A model generated the notes under the pieces. The model was given only the letters and a program-made list of their open reading frames with translations, made no database searches and was not told the DNA's origin. From contig OZ021724.1 in NCBI GenBank assembly GCA_963978545.1, positions 100,577,163 to 100,641,162 of the forward strand: 64,000 bases of DNA, read 5' to 3'. This document shows positions 20,391 to 30,791 of this stretch, in pieces (the first letter of the stretch is position 1; each line of letters begins with the position of its first letter). This DNA comes from Linyphia triangularis (taxonomy: Eukaryota; Arthropoda; Arachnida; Araneae; Linyphiidae). The translations under genes were made by a program, and so were the position numbers.

Positions 20391-22015
20391 TGATTTTCGA
20401 ATGTCCCCCGTTTGGAACGTTTAACCCCTTTTCGACCCCTTAAAGTGTGTTAATCGAGATCGGAATAGTTTACTTTTTCGTTGATATTTGTGCCGATTTT
20501 CAGAGTTGTGACTATGTGGGAAGTAGGATTTTCGAATGTCCCCCGTTTGGAACGTTTAACCCCTTTTCGACCCCTTAAAGTGTGTTAATCGAGATCGGAA
20601 TAGTTTACTTTTTCGTTGATATTTGTGCCGATTTTCAGAATTGTGACTATGTGGGAAGTAGGATTTTCGAATGTCCCCCGTTTGGAACGTTTAACCCCTT
20701 TTCGACCCCTTAAAGTGTGTTAATCGAGATCGGAATAGTTTACTTTTTCGTTGATATTTGTGCCGATTTTCAGAATTGTGACTATGTAGGAAGTAGGATT
20801 TTCGAATGTCCCCCGTTTGGAACGTTTAACCCCTTTTCGACCCCTTAAAGTGTGTTAATCGAGATCGGAATAGTTTACTTTTTCGTTGATATTTGTGCCG
20901 ATTTTCAGAGTTGTGACTATGTGGGAAGTAGGATTTTCGAATGTCCCCCGTTTGGAACGTTTAACCCCTTTTCGACCCCTTAAAGTGTGTTAATCGAGAT
21001 CGGAATAGTTTACTTTTTCGTTGATATTTGTGCCGATTTTCAGAGTTGTGACTATGTGGGAAGTAGGATTTTCGAATGTCCCCCGTTTGGAACGTTTAAC
21101 CCCTTTTCGACCCCTTAAAGTGTGTTAATCGAGATCGGAATAGTTTACTTTTTCGTTGATATTTGTGCCGATTTTCAGAATTGTGACTATGTGGGAAGTA
21201 GGATTTTCGAATGTCCCCCGTTTGGAACGTTTAACCCCTTTTCGACCCCTTAAAGTGTGTTAATCGAGATCGGAATAGTTTACTTTTTCGTTGATATTTG
21301 TGCCGATTTTCAGAATTGTGACTATGTAGGAAGTAGGATTTTCGAATGTCCCCCGTTTGGAACGTTTAACCCCTTTTCGACCCCTTAAAGTGTGTTAATC
21401 GAGATCGGAATAGTTTACTTTTTCGTTGATATTTGTGCCGATTTTCAGAGTTGTGACTATGTGGGAAGTAGGATTTTCGAATGTCCCCCGTTTGGAACGT
21501 TTAACCCCTTTTCGACCCCTTAAAGTGTGTTAATCGAGATCGGAATAGTTTACTTTTTCGTTGATATTTGTGCCGATTTTCAGAGTTGTGACTATGTGGG
21601 AAGTAGGATTTTCGAATGTCCCCCGTTTGGAACGTTTAACCCCTTTTCGACCCCTTAAAGTGTGTTAATCGAGATCGGAATAGTTTACTTTTTCGTTGAT
21701 ATTTGTGCCGATTTTCAGAATTGTGACTATGTGGGAAGTAGGATTTTCGAATGTCCCCCGTTTGGAACGTTTAACCCCTTTTCGACCCCTTAAAGTGTGT
21801 TAATCGAGATCGGAATAGTTTACTTTTTCGTTGATATTTGTGCCGATTTTCAGAATTGTGACTATGTAGGAAGTAGGATTTTCGAATGTCCCCCGTTTGG
21901 AACGTTTAACCCCTTTTCGACCCCTTAAAGTGTGTTAATCGAGATCGGAATAGTTTACTTTTTCGTTGATATTTGTGCCGATTTTCAGAGTTGTGACTAT
22001 GTGGGAAGTAGGAGA
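20391..22015 (+). repeat. 135-bp satellite-like array, 12 units in three 540-bp higher-order repeats
   Basis: Twelve head-to-tail units of exactly 135 bp start at 20396, 20531, 20666 and every 135 bp to 21881. Each has GAATGTCCCCCGTTTGGAAC, TTCGACCCCTTAAAGTG, ATCGAGATCGGAATAG and GTGCCGATTTTCAGA. I saw only two variable sites: CAGAG or CAGAA, and GTGGG or GTAGG. Their order is G, A, A plus TAGG, G, and this four-unit order occurs three times without exception. No frame is open through the unit. Confidence 0.95.
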
Positions 22016-22079
22016 ATTAGTGATGAGTGAGTCAGTGAATCAGTGAATGAGGGCTTTGCCTTATATATATAGAGATAGA
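22016..22079 (+). mobile_element. Helentron-like 3' terminus next to the array
   Basis: After the last unit comes a GTGATGAGTGAGTCAGTG-type tract, an AGGGCTTTGCCTT short hairpin and TATATATATAGAGATAG. A GAGTGAGTCAGTGA tract, a GGGC..GCC hairpin and a TATATATAGAT end is the layout I associate with non-autonomous Helitron-2/Helentron elements, which often carry internal tandem repeats. The assignment rests on pattern recall, not alignment. Confidence 0.5.
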
Positions 22080-22227
22080 CACTAAACTAAAACAATTTAT
22101 GTCATTTCATTAGGTGGTCTTTTTCGTATCTACTCACTACATTTCAAGTTGATTATAGAAAGTAGTTTCTAAATGCACTGGACTAGAAGGTTGTAGCGTA
22201 GCGAGTATAGGAAATGATCTTTACTAG
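22080..22227. mobile_element. FB-C palindromic MITE, right arm
   Basis: It is the inverted counterpart of 20271-20390: AACAATTTATGTCATTTCAT, TTTTCGTATCTACTCAC, GAAAGTAGTTTCTAAATGCA and GCGAGTATAGGAAATGATC. FB-A follows directly at TA. Confidence 0.8.
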
Positions 22228-22891
22228 TAGACTGAGAGGCGACTGCAATTTTTGGACCCCATCGAATATCATTCTGAATTTTTTATAGAAATTGGGGAAA
22301 AGTGAGTAGATTACGATTCCACTGGTCTGCCGTGGCAAAAATGGCCGAAACTGGTCCAAAATCGACTTTTAATAAGTTGAACTACATCCAGTTACCAAAT
22401 GCGCCATAACTTGCAAAATAATGAGCATTTTTTTTTTTTTTGTGTAACCCTCACTCTTTAATTTTGAATTAAGAAGGTTGCAGACGATTCGGATGTGTGG
22501 CTATGGCTTACTTGCATCTTTCTCAAATGAGCCAAATTGGCAAGAAACATTACGTCACTGATGACGTAACTGATGTCGCCAATTAGGCTTACTTTTACAA
22601 GATGCAAGTTTTCTGAACCAGAGATCAGAAATCGCTTGCGCTTTTTCTCATTGAAAATCAAAATGCAGTGGGTTGCCAGACGAAAAAGTGTGTTCTCTTT
22701 TTGGCAAGTTATGACTTGTTTGACCATCGGATTATAGTTCAACTCATTCCAAGTCGATGTTTGATCAGTTTCGGCCATATTTGCCACGGCAGACCAGTGG
22801 ATTCGTAATCTACTCACTTTTCTCCAATTTCTATAAAAAATTCAGAATGATGTTTGATGGGGTCCAAAAATTGCAGTCGCCTCTCGGACTA
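22228..22891 (+). mobile_element. FB-A foldback MITE, full-length, subtype 2
   Basis: Ends are TAGACTGAGAGGCGACTGC and GCAGTCGCCTCTCGGACTA. The centre is ATTACGTCACTGATGACGTAAC. The 119-codon minus-strand frame inside it is a translation of the repeat. Confidence 0.9.
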
Positions 22892-23555
22892 TAAGAGCTT
22901 TTCAATAGAATTCCTGAATAATGTAGAATCAAAGCAAAAAAGGGGGAGGGTCTTTTCCCCCACATCAAAAAGGGTTGGAAAAGGAGCAACTAGAAAAGAT
23001 GTAGAAGAGGTCTCATTTTAAGAGAGCCTTCTTAACTAGGTTTTAATTGGACAGCGAAGCTTGCGCCCGGCTTGTCTGTTTGATGCTGTAATCCATCTTG
23101 TTTATCGGGGAGGGGGGCTCGAGTTGAGTTGTCAGGGTAGAGAGGAGAGGGACTTCAGCTACCCCGCCTCAGTTTGCGTGTGGGTCAAGCGGAGAATAAA
23201 AATAAAACGCAATCAGCGAAATGGGTTGTGTGATTCGATTTTGTTGGGCGGGTGGAAGGGAAGGGGGGGGGAGGACATTTTAGAGCCTTGATGTCCTAAT
23301 TTCACTTTCGGCTGGTTTTCACGTCCTCTAGGGACCCCCCCCCCTCTGATGAATGCTGCTATCGATATTGCTCAGGATAATTGGGTGAAAAGAGAAAAGT
23401 AATGGATTAAGTACGAGGAGGTTTTTTTTTTTTAAGTTTTTTGTTTCGATGGGCCCCATGTGTTTCCCTACTGGACTGTGAAACGGAATCGGTTGTGCAA
23501 CTTAGTTCTTGCATTTTTTTTTTTTTTACTTTCAACTACCCATATGTATACATAG
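22892..23555. other. No gene recognised; mixed composition
   Basis: It includes a moderately GC-rich part (about 23050-23340) with G- and C-runs and poly-T tracts near 23423 and 23514. The 76-codon plus frame at 23061-23291 has no recognisable motif. Confidence 0.4.
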
Positions 23556-24281
23556 TGTTGCGTTGGTGGGTTCGAAAGATTTGAAGCCAAAGCAGATCAA
23601 CACTTGCAGAAATTTATTCCAATACAAATCTTCACAGATTCCTTTACAACTCCAGAACTTCTCGTTCTGGTAGACTCAATACAGCTCTATACACAACAAT
23701 AGAGCACAAACAGCAGTTAAAAACTTGACAACACAACTGCTAAAATCGCCGAAAAAGACAATGCAATACAGTTCACTTTCGGAACTACTCTGAATACTCA
23801 CTGTGACTCAGTATCGCAACTCACTGACTCAACTAATTCCCCGTCTTATATAGGGGAGGCGAACTTTCGTGAATCTTCTAGAGGTAGATATTTGGAGAAC
23901 TTTCCAGACAGCAGTCGAAAAGTCCTATACATGTACATGGGGACCGAAAATGTCACCAAATGGTCGCCAAGTTTGGTGACATTTGGCGATTTCTTGCCAA
24001 ATTTGGCGACAAAAATTAGTCGTCAAAACCGTAACCAACTTGGCTCTATCTCGCCAATTTGGCGAGATTGCCATTACCATAATGTTAAATGCCCTGCTCC
24101 TTGTAAAACTCGCTTCCCAGCGTTACCTCTGTAAAACTCGTTATCAAGCATTAAGACCCATATTGCGGGGAAGCCAACTTAAGACGAACTCTTGCACTGC
24201 CTTATGCGAAATGTACATAAATTTTCCTATTTACAAAATTATCACTACGAAATATTTACAAATATACAAAAATTCGTAACA
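23556..24281 (-). mobile_element. LTR-1 solo LTR with 4-bp TSD
   Basis: On the minus strand it runs TGTTACGAATTTTTG... to ...CCAACGCAACA (TG...CA). ATAG flanks it on both sides (23552-23555 and 24282-24285). It has a TATA-type box on the minus strand (complement of CTTATATAGG, about 23847) and an AATAAA signal (complement of TTTATT, about 23611). Internal palindromes around 23950-24070 repeat the core GGCGA/TCGCC. No internal region is attached, so it is a solo LTR from LTR-LTR recombination. Confidence 0.88.
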
Positions 24282-24285
24282 ATAG

Positions 24286-24324
24286 GGTTAATGAAAGTAT
24301 AGTATTCGGTCGAAATAAAATCAT

Positions 24325-24364
<40 letters not shown>

Positions 24365-24404
24365 AGTTTTTTTGCATTTCCTCATTTTTGTAACATCCTG
24401 ATTT
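24286..24404. repeat. T36 homopolymer and spacer
   Basis: A run of about 36 T lies at 24328-24363. Its exact length is unreliable in most sequencing chemistries. Confidence 0.7.
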
Positions 24405-24960
24405 CAAAAAAGTGATCTAGGTAAAATATCTGTCTGTGGTCAGCATAAAACCCGAACAAATAGACCTACGATGTTCAAATTTAGTGTGAGGGTTGGTGGT
24501 GGCACTCGGACCAGCCATTAAAGTTTTCGTCAAAATCGCGCATGCTCATAAAGTAGCAGCCATTGAAAAAATCATGTTTTTCAATAATTGCTAAAATAAC
24601 GGCTCTAACGATTCTGATCAAAATCGTTGTGGTAATGACTCTTAAGGTGTTTTAAATATCATCGCCTCCGAAATTCCCTTAAAAATGTTTTAATGACGTA
24701 AAAAGTTGAAAAGCGAATGCCTTTAACACATAGTTCTCTTTCCTTGAGCATTCCTCATCAACGATCGTTTTTTTTTTTTTTTTTTCTTCTATAGTTTCAC
24801 TCATAAGAATGGATAATATAAGAACTATCGAAAAGTGTATCGCCAAAATCATCCTTTTTGCGGAGTTTTTTATTTTGTATTTTTTTTTTTTTAAAGATCC
24901 ATACAAAAATGATCGCAAAAAATATCGCCAAACTGGCAATTTTTGCTAAATGAATGATGA
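24405..24960 (-). repeat. rep-G dispersed repeat
   Basis: Same order as other rep-G copies on the minus strand: a GTGAAACTATAGAAG block, GAGGAATGCTCAAGGAAAG, a GCGCATGCTC.. block (diverged palindrome), and ..CATCGTAGGTCTATTTG end. AT-rich insertions of poly-T occur near 24770 and 24885. Confidence 0.65.
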
Positions 24961-24984
24961 AAATATAAAAACGGTATATGACAA

Positions 24985-25140
24985 CTAAAACTTGACAGAT
25001 AAATTCGATGTCGATGGCATTGCATTCTATTAAATTTTGGCCGCTGTCACTGTCACTAAAAAGTCGTTTTTACTGAATACTAATAAACCAACTTGCCATC
25101 ATCTAATCGCTCTAAAATAGCCTATCACACATCGTTGCAG
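24985..25140 (+). repeat. rep-E fragment
   Basis: It contains CTTGACAGATAAATTCGATG, GTCGATGGCATTGCATTC, GTCACTAAAAAGTCG and CTTGCCATCATCTAATCGC. It is truncated at both ends. Confidence 0.6.
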
Positions 25141-25262
25141 CATATTCATTGAGCTCAAGTAACCCTGTCCCAATGTGTAGCAAACAATCTCGCGCGATAA
25201 CCGACAACACTAGACTTCGTGGCGGGAGACATTCATGCGATCGACAAACAGTACTAGAATTC

Positions 25263-25275
25263 CAACTTACTCAAA
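25263..25275. repeat. 13-bp TSD of SINE-A (left)
   Basis: CAACTTACTCAAA is repeated exactly at 25470-25482. Confidence 0.9.
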
Positions 25276-25276
25276 A

Positions 25277-25469
25277 ACGCCGACCAAACGGTATAGTGGT
25301 TAGCGTACTAGCTTCTAGACCGCGAGGTTGCGGGTTCCGAGTCCCGTGTTGGCATGGATGTTTGTAAATGTATGTTGGCTTGTCTAATGACGAATGTTTC
25401 GGCGCATTATAGCCCTGGTGTTGCTGACGGAGCCAGATAATCTGAAAACAACCAACCAACCAAACCAAT
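25277..25469 (+). mobile_element. SINE-A, full-length, with TSD
   Basis: GCCGACCAAACGGTATAGTG head, complete body and a longer CCAACCAACCAAACC tail, flanked by exact 13-bp duplications. The duplications make the tail end precise. Confidence 0.92.
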
Positions 25470-25482
25470 CAACTTACTCAAA

Positions 25483-26745
25483 CAAATGCAATATGTAGCT
25501 ATCGAATCTCAGATTGCAAGAGTGTGTGTTATCAAGATTTTGAAAAACAAGCCGAAATCGGAAAACATTTTATTTATTCAGTATTAGCGTATCTCTCTCT
25601 CCCCCCCCCCTTCCCCCTCCTCCTAAAAACTACTACCGTCAACAATTACTCGCTTTCGAAAGAAAACGGAAGAAAAAAATAGTAAAATCCCAATTCACAC
25701 AATGACGTAACCGAGCTTAAATTAATCATACTAAATTGCGAAATGTTAAGAGCCAAGGTAATTAAATAAAATCCACCAAAGGTTAACTTTTGCACCGCTT
25801 TATAACCTAGTGGGAAAAGATTTTTTTATTTTTTTATTTTATTATATCTTGACTTTTTCCCACTCTCTTTAAAGATCACGATGCCCCTTTTGGAAGAAGA
25901 AAAGAAAAAAGTATTAAAAAAAAAAAGTCTTGACAGGTACATGGCTCTGGCGTAGTCCAACCCTCTGTTCATTAGTGGTTTTTCAACCTTAAAAAAAATC
26001 CTCTAGGGATTATTAAAAAAAAAAAAAAAAACTTTTAAAGAAAAGCACTTGAAAACAAAAAGGTCTTGGGTAAGAAGACATTAAAAAAAAAAAAAAAAAA
26101 AAAACTAGATCCGCCCTTACGACTCACCCCCAACAAAAAGTTGAATCGTTAAATAAAAAAAAAAAATAATAAAAAAAAAAAAATACTTCTTGAAAGAAAA
26201 CACTTTTGGAGAAAACTTCCCCGTCACCAAAGCCGAAAGATAAACACCCGAGACCGAACCCGAAGCCTTTAAAAAACAGGATTTGACACGCCAAACCATA
26301 AAGTGGAGGGAAAAGGGGGGGGGGGGGCTAAGAAATAGAACAAGAACACTCGGCAGGGGTCAGGGCTGATATGCTGAGAGGTGGGGGGATAATTACGGAT
26401 TAACCTTCTCTTCCCCTCAAAAAAATCCAGAAAGATTCTGTAAAAAGTGAAAATGCAAAAGCCGCCACTAATCCTTAATCCCTCTTATACGGTCGGTTGG
26501 ATTTGATGCCGGATAGAAACAACTCAACTCTGCATCCTCCTCATTTTGCCCCAAGGCGCGAAAATGTGGTTTAGATAAAGTGTTGCTCGCTATAGCTAAA
26601 TAGTACAAGGAAGACTGGTATTTTAGGCACCTGATAGAATATCATTCGAAATGCTTTATATAGGTTATGGGAAAATGATATGCATTAGGACATGCTTAAT
26701 TGAGGTTATTGAATACCCTATAGCGATTTGTGAACCGGTTTACTA
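25483..26745. other. No gene recognised; poly-A rich
   Basis: Many A-runs (25915, 26012, 26080, 26155, 26170), one poly-C and one poly-G. Short minus-strand frames here are Lys/Phe homopolymer artefacts. Confidence 0.4.
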
Positions 26746-27386
26746 TAGACTGAGAGGCGACTGCAATTTTTGGACCCCATCTAATATTATTCTGAATTTT
26801 TTTTATAGAAATTGGAGAAAAGTGAGTAGATTATGAATCCACTGGTCTGCCGTGGCAAAAATGACCGAAACTGGTCAAAAATCGACTTTTAATATGTTGA
26901 ACTAAATCCAATTGCCAAATGCGCCATAACTTGCCAAACAATGAGCATTTTTTTTTTTTTTTTTTGGTAACCCTCACTCTTTAATTTTCAATTAAGAAGG
27001 TTGCAGACGATTCAGATATCTGGCGACGGTCTACTTAAATCTATTAAAAGGAAGCCAAGTTGGCAAAAAATATTACGTCACTTATGAAGTAACTGATGTC
27101 GCCAATTTGGTTTACTTTTAAAAGATATAAGTTTTCCGAGCCAAAGATCAGAAATCGTTTGCTCTTTTTCTCATTGAAAATAAAAATGAAGTGGGTTGCC
27201 AGACGAATAAGTTTGTTCTATTTTTGGCAAGTGATGACATATTTGGCAATCGGATTTTAGTTAACTCATTCCAAGTCGATTTTTGATCAGTTTCGGCCAT
27301 TTCTGTCACGGCAGACCAGTGGATTTATAATCTACTCACTTTTCTTCAATTTCTATAAAAAATTCAGAATGATGTTCGATGGGGTT
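26746..27386 (+). mobile_element. FB-A foldback MITE, right end truncated
   Basis: The left end is TAGACTGAGAGGCGACTGC. The copy runs through the centre (TATTACGTCACTTATGAAG) and the right arm to GATGTTCGATGGGGTT, then stops about 30 bp before the expected terminus, where CATCCGGGACACCG begins. Confidence 0.88.
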
Positions 27387-27875
27387 CATCCGGGACACCG
27401 CACCTGGTTAGACGAGTACGCTGCATCTGCACCAGGAGTTCGGTGTTTCTTACATGTATTTTTAACTGGATATATACGATGTATATGGAGGATAATATAA
27501 AAAGAATTGGCGCATTTGAAAAATAAATTTTAAAATAATGGAAGATGATAAAAATGTATCATTTTGCTGCATTTTACTTTTACAACTATGGAATTTTATC
27601 CGTCAATTTTCAAAAATAGTTACAAAATCCATCAACAGATGGCGCTGTAGAATAAAAAAATTGAAAGAAAAGAATAAAAAGTCTGAGCATGCTTTTTAAG
27701 TTTTTCAATCAACAGCTCCATCTTTTGTGAACTGTGTAATTATTTTTGAATGAACTTTCTTATAATCCAGCAAACCGTACCTTTTTATTGTCGTTCATAA
27801 TTTCATTTTTTTTTTTTTTTTAATTCTTTTCTTATTACTCTGAGCCTTAAGGCCAAGGGTATTGTTTTCAATTTG
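27387..27875. other. No gene recognised; one CTCF-like motif
   Basis: AT-rich. ACAGATGGCGCTGT at 27635-27648 is close to the insect CTCF consensus core, but this is a single short match with no other support. Confidence 0.35.
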
Positions 27876-27903
27876 TCAAAAGTGTGGTCCGGCGTCTGTC
27901 CTC

Positions 27904-28035
27904 ACTTTGTTTGGGCATGCGCAGGAGAGATATTGTTTGAGCATGCGCCTACTTGTATAAAAAGAGATGTATGCTGATGTTATTCAGTTGCATTGATGTA
28001 TCGATGTTTTATAAAACACAAATAATAAAAAGCTT
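27904..28035 (+). promoter_or_regulatory. TATA-Initiator core promoter with GCATGCGC sites, possibly in an LTR
   Basis: TATAAAAAG lies at 27956-27964 and an arthropod-type initiator TTCAGTT at 27983-27989. The initiator A (27986) is 30 bp from the first T of the TATA box, the canonical spacing. Two GCATGCGC boxes lie upstream (about 27916 and 27940), like NRF1-type half-sites. AATAAA follows at about 28023. A promoter followed so closely by a polyadenylation signal is LTR-like, but I could not define LTR ends. The 70-codon frame downstream is not credible. Confidence 0.4.
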
Positions 28036-28248
28036 TGTAATGGGCTTGGATATAAGGCCCAGGGTTGTACTGTACATAGGCCTTAAGCCAATTATTTACA
28101 TTTTGTATTATTATTCTTTCCTTTATTTTTTTTCTTTTTTTTTTAAATATATCGAACCTTTTTGAGACCTTGTACCTCAGTAATGGTTGTTGACATGTCA
28201 AAGACGAAAAAAAAAAAATCATTTATATCATAAAAAAATATATCAATA

Positions 28249-28894
28249 TAGAGGCGACTGCAATTTTTGGACCATATCGAACATCATTCTGAATTTTTTA
28301 TAGAAACTGGAGAAAAGTTACTAGATTAGGAATCCACTGGTCTGCCGTGGCAAAAATGGCCGAAACTGATCAAAAATAGACTTGGAATGAGTTGAACTAA
28401 AATCCGATTGCCAAATATGTCCTAACTTGCCAAACAGAAAACACACTCTTTCGTCTGGCAACCCACTGCATTTCGATTTTCAATGAGAAAAAGCGCAAAC
28501 GATTTCTGATCTCTGGCTCGGAAAACTTGTATCTCTTAAAAGTAAGCCAAACTGGCGACATCAGTTACGTCATCAGTGACGTAATGTTTATTGCCAATTT
28601 GGCTCATTTGTGAAAGATGCAAGTAAGCCATAGCCACACATCCGAATCGTCTGCAAACAATCGTCTGCTGGGTTACCAAATAAAAAAAAAAAATGCTCAT
28701 TAATTGGTAAGTTATGGTGCATTTGGCAATCGGACTTAGTTCAACTTATTAAAAGTCGATTTTTGACCAGTTCCGTCTCTTTTTGCCACGGCAGACCAGT
28801 GGATTCGTAATCTACTCACTTTTCTCCAATTTCTATAAAAAAATTCAGAATGATGTTCGATGGGGTCCAAAAATTGCAGTCGCCTCTCAGTCTA
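28249..28894 (-). mobile_element. FB-A foldback MITE, reversed, first bases lost
   Basis: It begins TAGAGGCGACTGC, with the first few terminal bases missing, and ends GCAGTCGCCTCTCAGTCTA. The centre is GTTACGTCATCAGTGACGTAA. Subtype 2 on the right. A small deletion lies in the GAGTGAGGGTTACC region. Confidence 0.88.
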
Positions 28895-28968
28895 ATAGCT
28901 GTGCCTTGTATTTTAACGAGGGTCTGTATTTTCTATTTGACCTCTATCAGTGATTGGATAAGCTTTTA

Positions 28969-29048
28969 AAAGGAAGGCCTAGTAAGGATCATTCCCTATA
29001 CTCGCTATGTTACAATCTTCTATCCCAGTGCATTTAGAAACTACTTTC
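28969..29048. mobile_element. FB-C palindromic MITE, left part (interrupted)
   Basis: GGAAGGCCTAGTAAGGATC, CTATACTCGCTATGTTACAA and TTTAGAAACTACTTTCTATA. The copy is split by SINE-A and continues at 29241. The 13-bp duplication TATAACCACCTTG marks the break. Confidence 0.88.
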
Positions 29049-29061
29049 TATAACCACCTTG

Positions 29062-29239
29062 GTTGGTTGTATTCAGATTATCTGGCGCCGTCAGCAACAC
29101 GAGGGCTATAATGCGCCGAAACATTTCGTCATTTAACAAACCAACATACATTTACAAACACCCATGCCTACACGGGACTCGAACCCGCAACCTCGCGGTC
29201 TAGAAGCCAGCACGCTAACCACTATACCGTTTGGTCGGC
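29062..29239 (-). mobile_element. SINE-A inserted in FB-C, 13-14-bp TSD
   Basis: Complete minus-strand SINE-A. The B-box region here is the canonical GGGTTCGAGTCCCG without the extra C. TATAACCACCTTG at 29049-29061 is repeated at 29241-29253. The uninterrupted FB-C sequence at 54860-54875 shows the pre-insertion context. Confidence 0.93.
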
Positions 29240-29240
29240 C

Positions 29241-29584
29241 TATAACCACCTTGACATTTAAGTGAGTAGGTACGGAAAAGGATCACTTAATGAAATGACA
29301 TAAATTGTTTTCATTTAATGTGTATCTATTACAAATAAAAATTACAAAAAAAAAAAAAGGCTATTGCAGGTGGTGCCACTGCGTTGACGTAAGGATTTCA
29401 AATTGAAAATAAAATATATCAGACGCTATTTTCGAGTTTTCAATTTCTGTCATTTCATTAAGTGATCTATTTCGTACCTACTCACCAAATGTCAAGGTGG
29501 GTATAGAAAGTAGTTTCTAAATGCACTGGGCTAGAAGATTGTAACATGGCGAGTATAGGGAATGATCCTTACTAGGCCTTCCCC
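29241..29584. mobile_element. FB-C palindromic MITE, remainder
   Basis: It continues TATAACCACCTTGACATTTA, the centre (TGACGTAAGGATTTCAAAT) and the inverted right arm ending GGGAATGATCCTTACTAGGCC. The total element without the SINE is about 420 bp with arms of about 150 bp. Confidence 0.85.
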
Positions 29585-29622
29585 ATAACTTGTAATTAAT
29601 AAGAAGTTGAACCCATAATCAT

Positions 29623-30153
29623 TAGAGGTCGGAAATATCGATCAAAATAAACATCGATACTATATCATTGCATAGAAAAAAATATCGATAAAATATCGAT
29701 ACATATTTTTTTTTTATTTGATTTTCAATTTTTGTCAGAAATAAAGTTTTTCGGAGCAAATTTCTACTTTTCATGATTGCTTTTTTGTATAGTGACTCAT
29801 TTTTCAACTGAAATAGATCTATTAAAAAAAAAAAAAAAGTATTTTTGCTTAATTGGTGCAGTGATTTTAAGAAAAATTTAGACAATTTTCAATAGCTTTT
29901 AAGTGTATGTCAAAATATTGAATATTGGTGCCACTTTAACTGTCTCTCAGCCAAGTTCAAACTTTAGTTTTGAAGTTTTTGAAAAGGGAATAAAGAACAT
30001 CGAAAAAAACACATGAAACTACAAAGCGATCATCAAGAAACTAGAAATGTTTGAAAATATCGATATATTGATTTATCGATATTTTTAATATCAATCTTTT
30101 TTTTTTTAAATATCGATAAAAATATCGTCGTATCGATATATCGCCGACCTCTA
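29623..30153. mobile_element. hAT-type MITE (TAGAGGTCGG ends)
   Basis: The ends are TAGAGGTCGG and CCGACCTCTA, flanked by ATAATCAT (29615-29622) and ATGATCAT (30154-30161), an 8-bp TSD with one mismatch. Both arms are rich in ATATCGAT motifs. TAG(A/G)GGT.. termini with 8-bp TSD are typical of hAT elements. The 531-bp interior is AT-rich and non-coding; the 87-codon minus frame is homopolymer-driven. Confidence 0.88.
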
Positions 30154-30161
30154 ATGATCAT

Positions 30162-30562
30162 GTTCGCATCGTAACTCTGAAGTGAGTACACTGGTTTTAA
30201 ATAACATTTACAAGCCTTGGTATTCGGTGCGTCTGCCGTGTAGGTTTAAAGACCCCGGCGTTTAGCATAGGAATGGGTCCCTATTTGGATTTGTAGTCAC
30301 TGGGGCTTATGCAAATGCAGAAGCGTTGCAGGGGGAAATATAATGAGATAACTTAAAAGACTGTGGAAAAAGTGTTTCTTGTCTTATCAAAGAAAGGGCG
30401 TTGCGCTTCTTTTTTTTTTTGTGTTTTAGAGGCTCGTTAGAGAGGCTAACGGGGTGGTCGAAAATGCGGCGGGTTTAACCTTTTCCTGTGGACTTTGGAA
30501 TACAATGAGGTCTATGTGCTGCTGATGCGGGTTCAAAGGAAAGTATTGACAATGAACTTAAG
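30162..30562. other. No gene recognised
   Basis: Moderate GC, unique-looking. A poly-T lies near 30411. Confidence 0.35.
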
Positions 30563-30607
30563 AGGAAGCTCTGGTGAAGATCATTCCGTATACTCGCTAT
30601 GTTACAA
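30563..30607. mobile_element. FB-C terminal fragment
   Basis: GAAGATCATTCCGTATACTCGC then TATGTTACAA matches the outermost FB-C arm. It is cut where FB-A begins. Confidence 0.7.
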
Positions 30608-30791
30608 TAGATTGAGAGGCGACTGATTTTTTGGACCCCAACTCATTCCAAGTCTATTTTTGACCAGTTTCGGTCATTTTTGCCACGGCAGACCAGTGGA
30701 TTCGTAATCTACTCACTTTTCTCCAATTTCTATAAAAAGATTCAGAATGATGTTCGATGGGGTACAAAAATTGCAGTCGTCTCTTGGACTA
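30608..30791 (+). mobile_element. FB-A internally deleted derivative (184 bp)
   Basis: The left end TAGATTGAGAGGCGACTG runs to TTTGGACCCCA and jumps directly to the inner right arm (ACTCATTCCAAGTC), then continues to GTCTCTTGGACTA. About 480 bp of arm and centre are missing while both termini remain. Confidence 0.88.

Noticed and set aside
20391..22015. CRISPR-like regular repetition
   Set aside because: The units are contiguous 135-bp tandem copies without variable spacers, and the context is eukaryotic.
22458..22817. 119-codon minus-strand frame
   Set aside because: It is a translation of FB-A. Other FB-A copies of the same subtype have stops in the equivalent frame.
24328..24363. Very long T-run as a retroposon poly-A tail
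   Set aside because: No TSD or element body could be linked to it, and many similar A/T homopolymers occur throughout.
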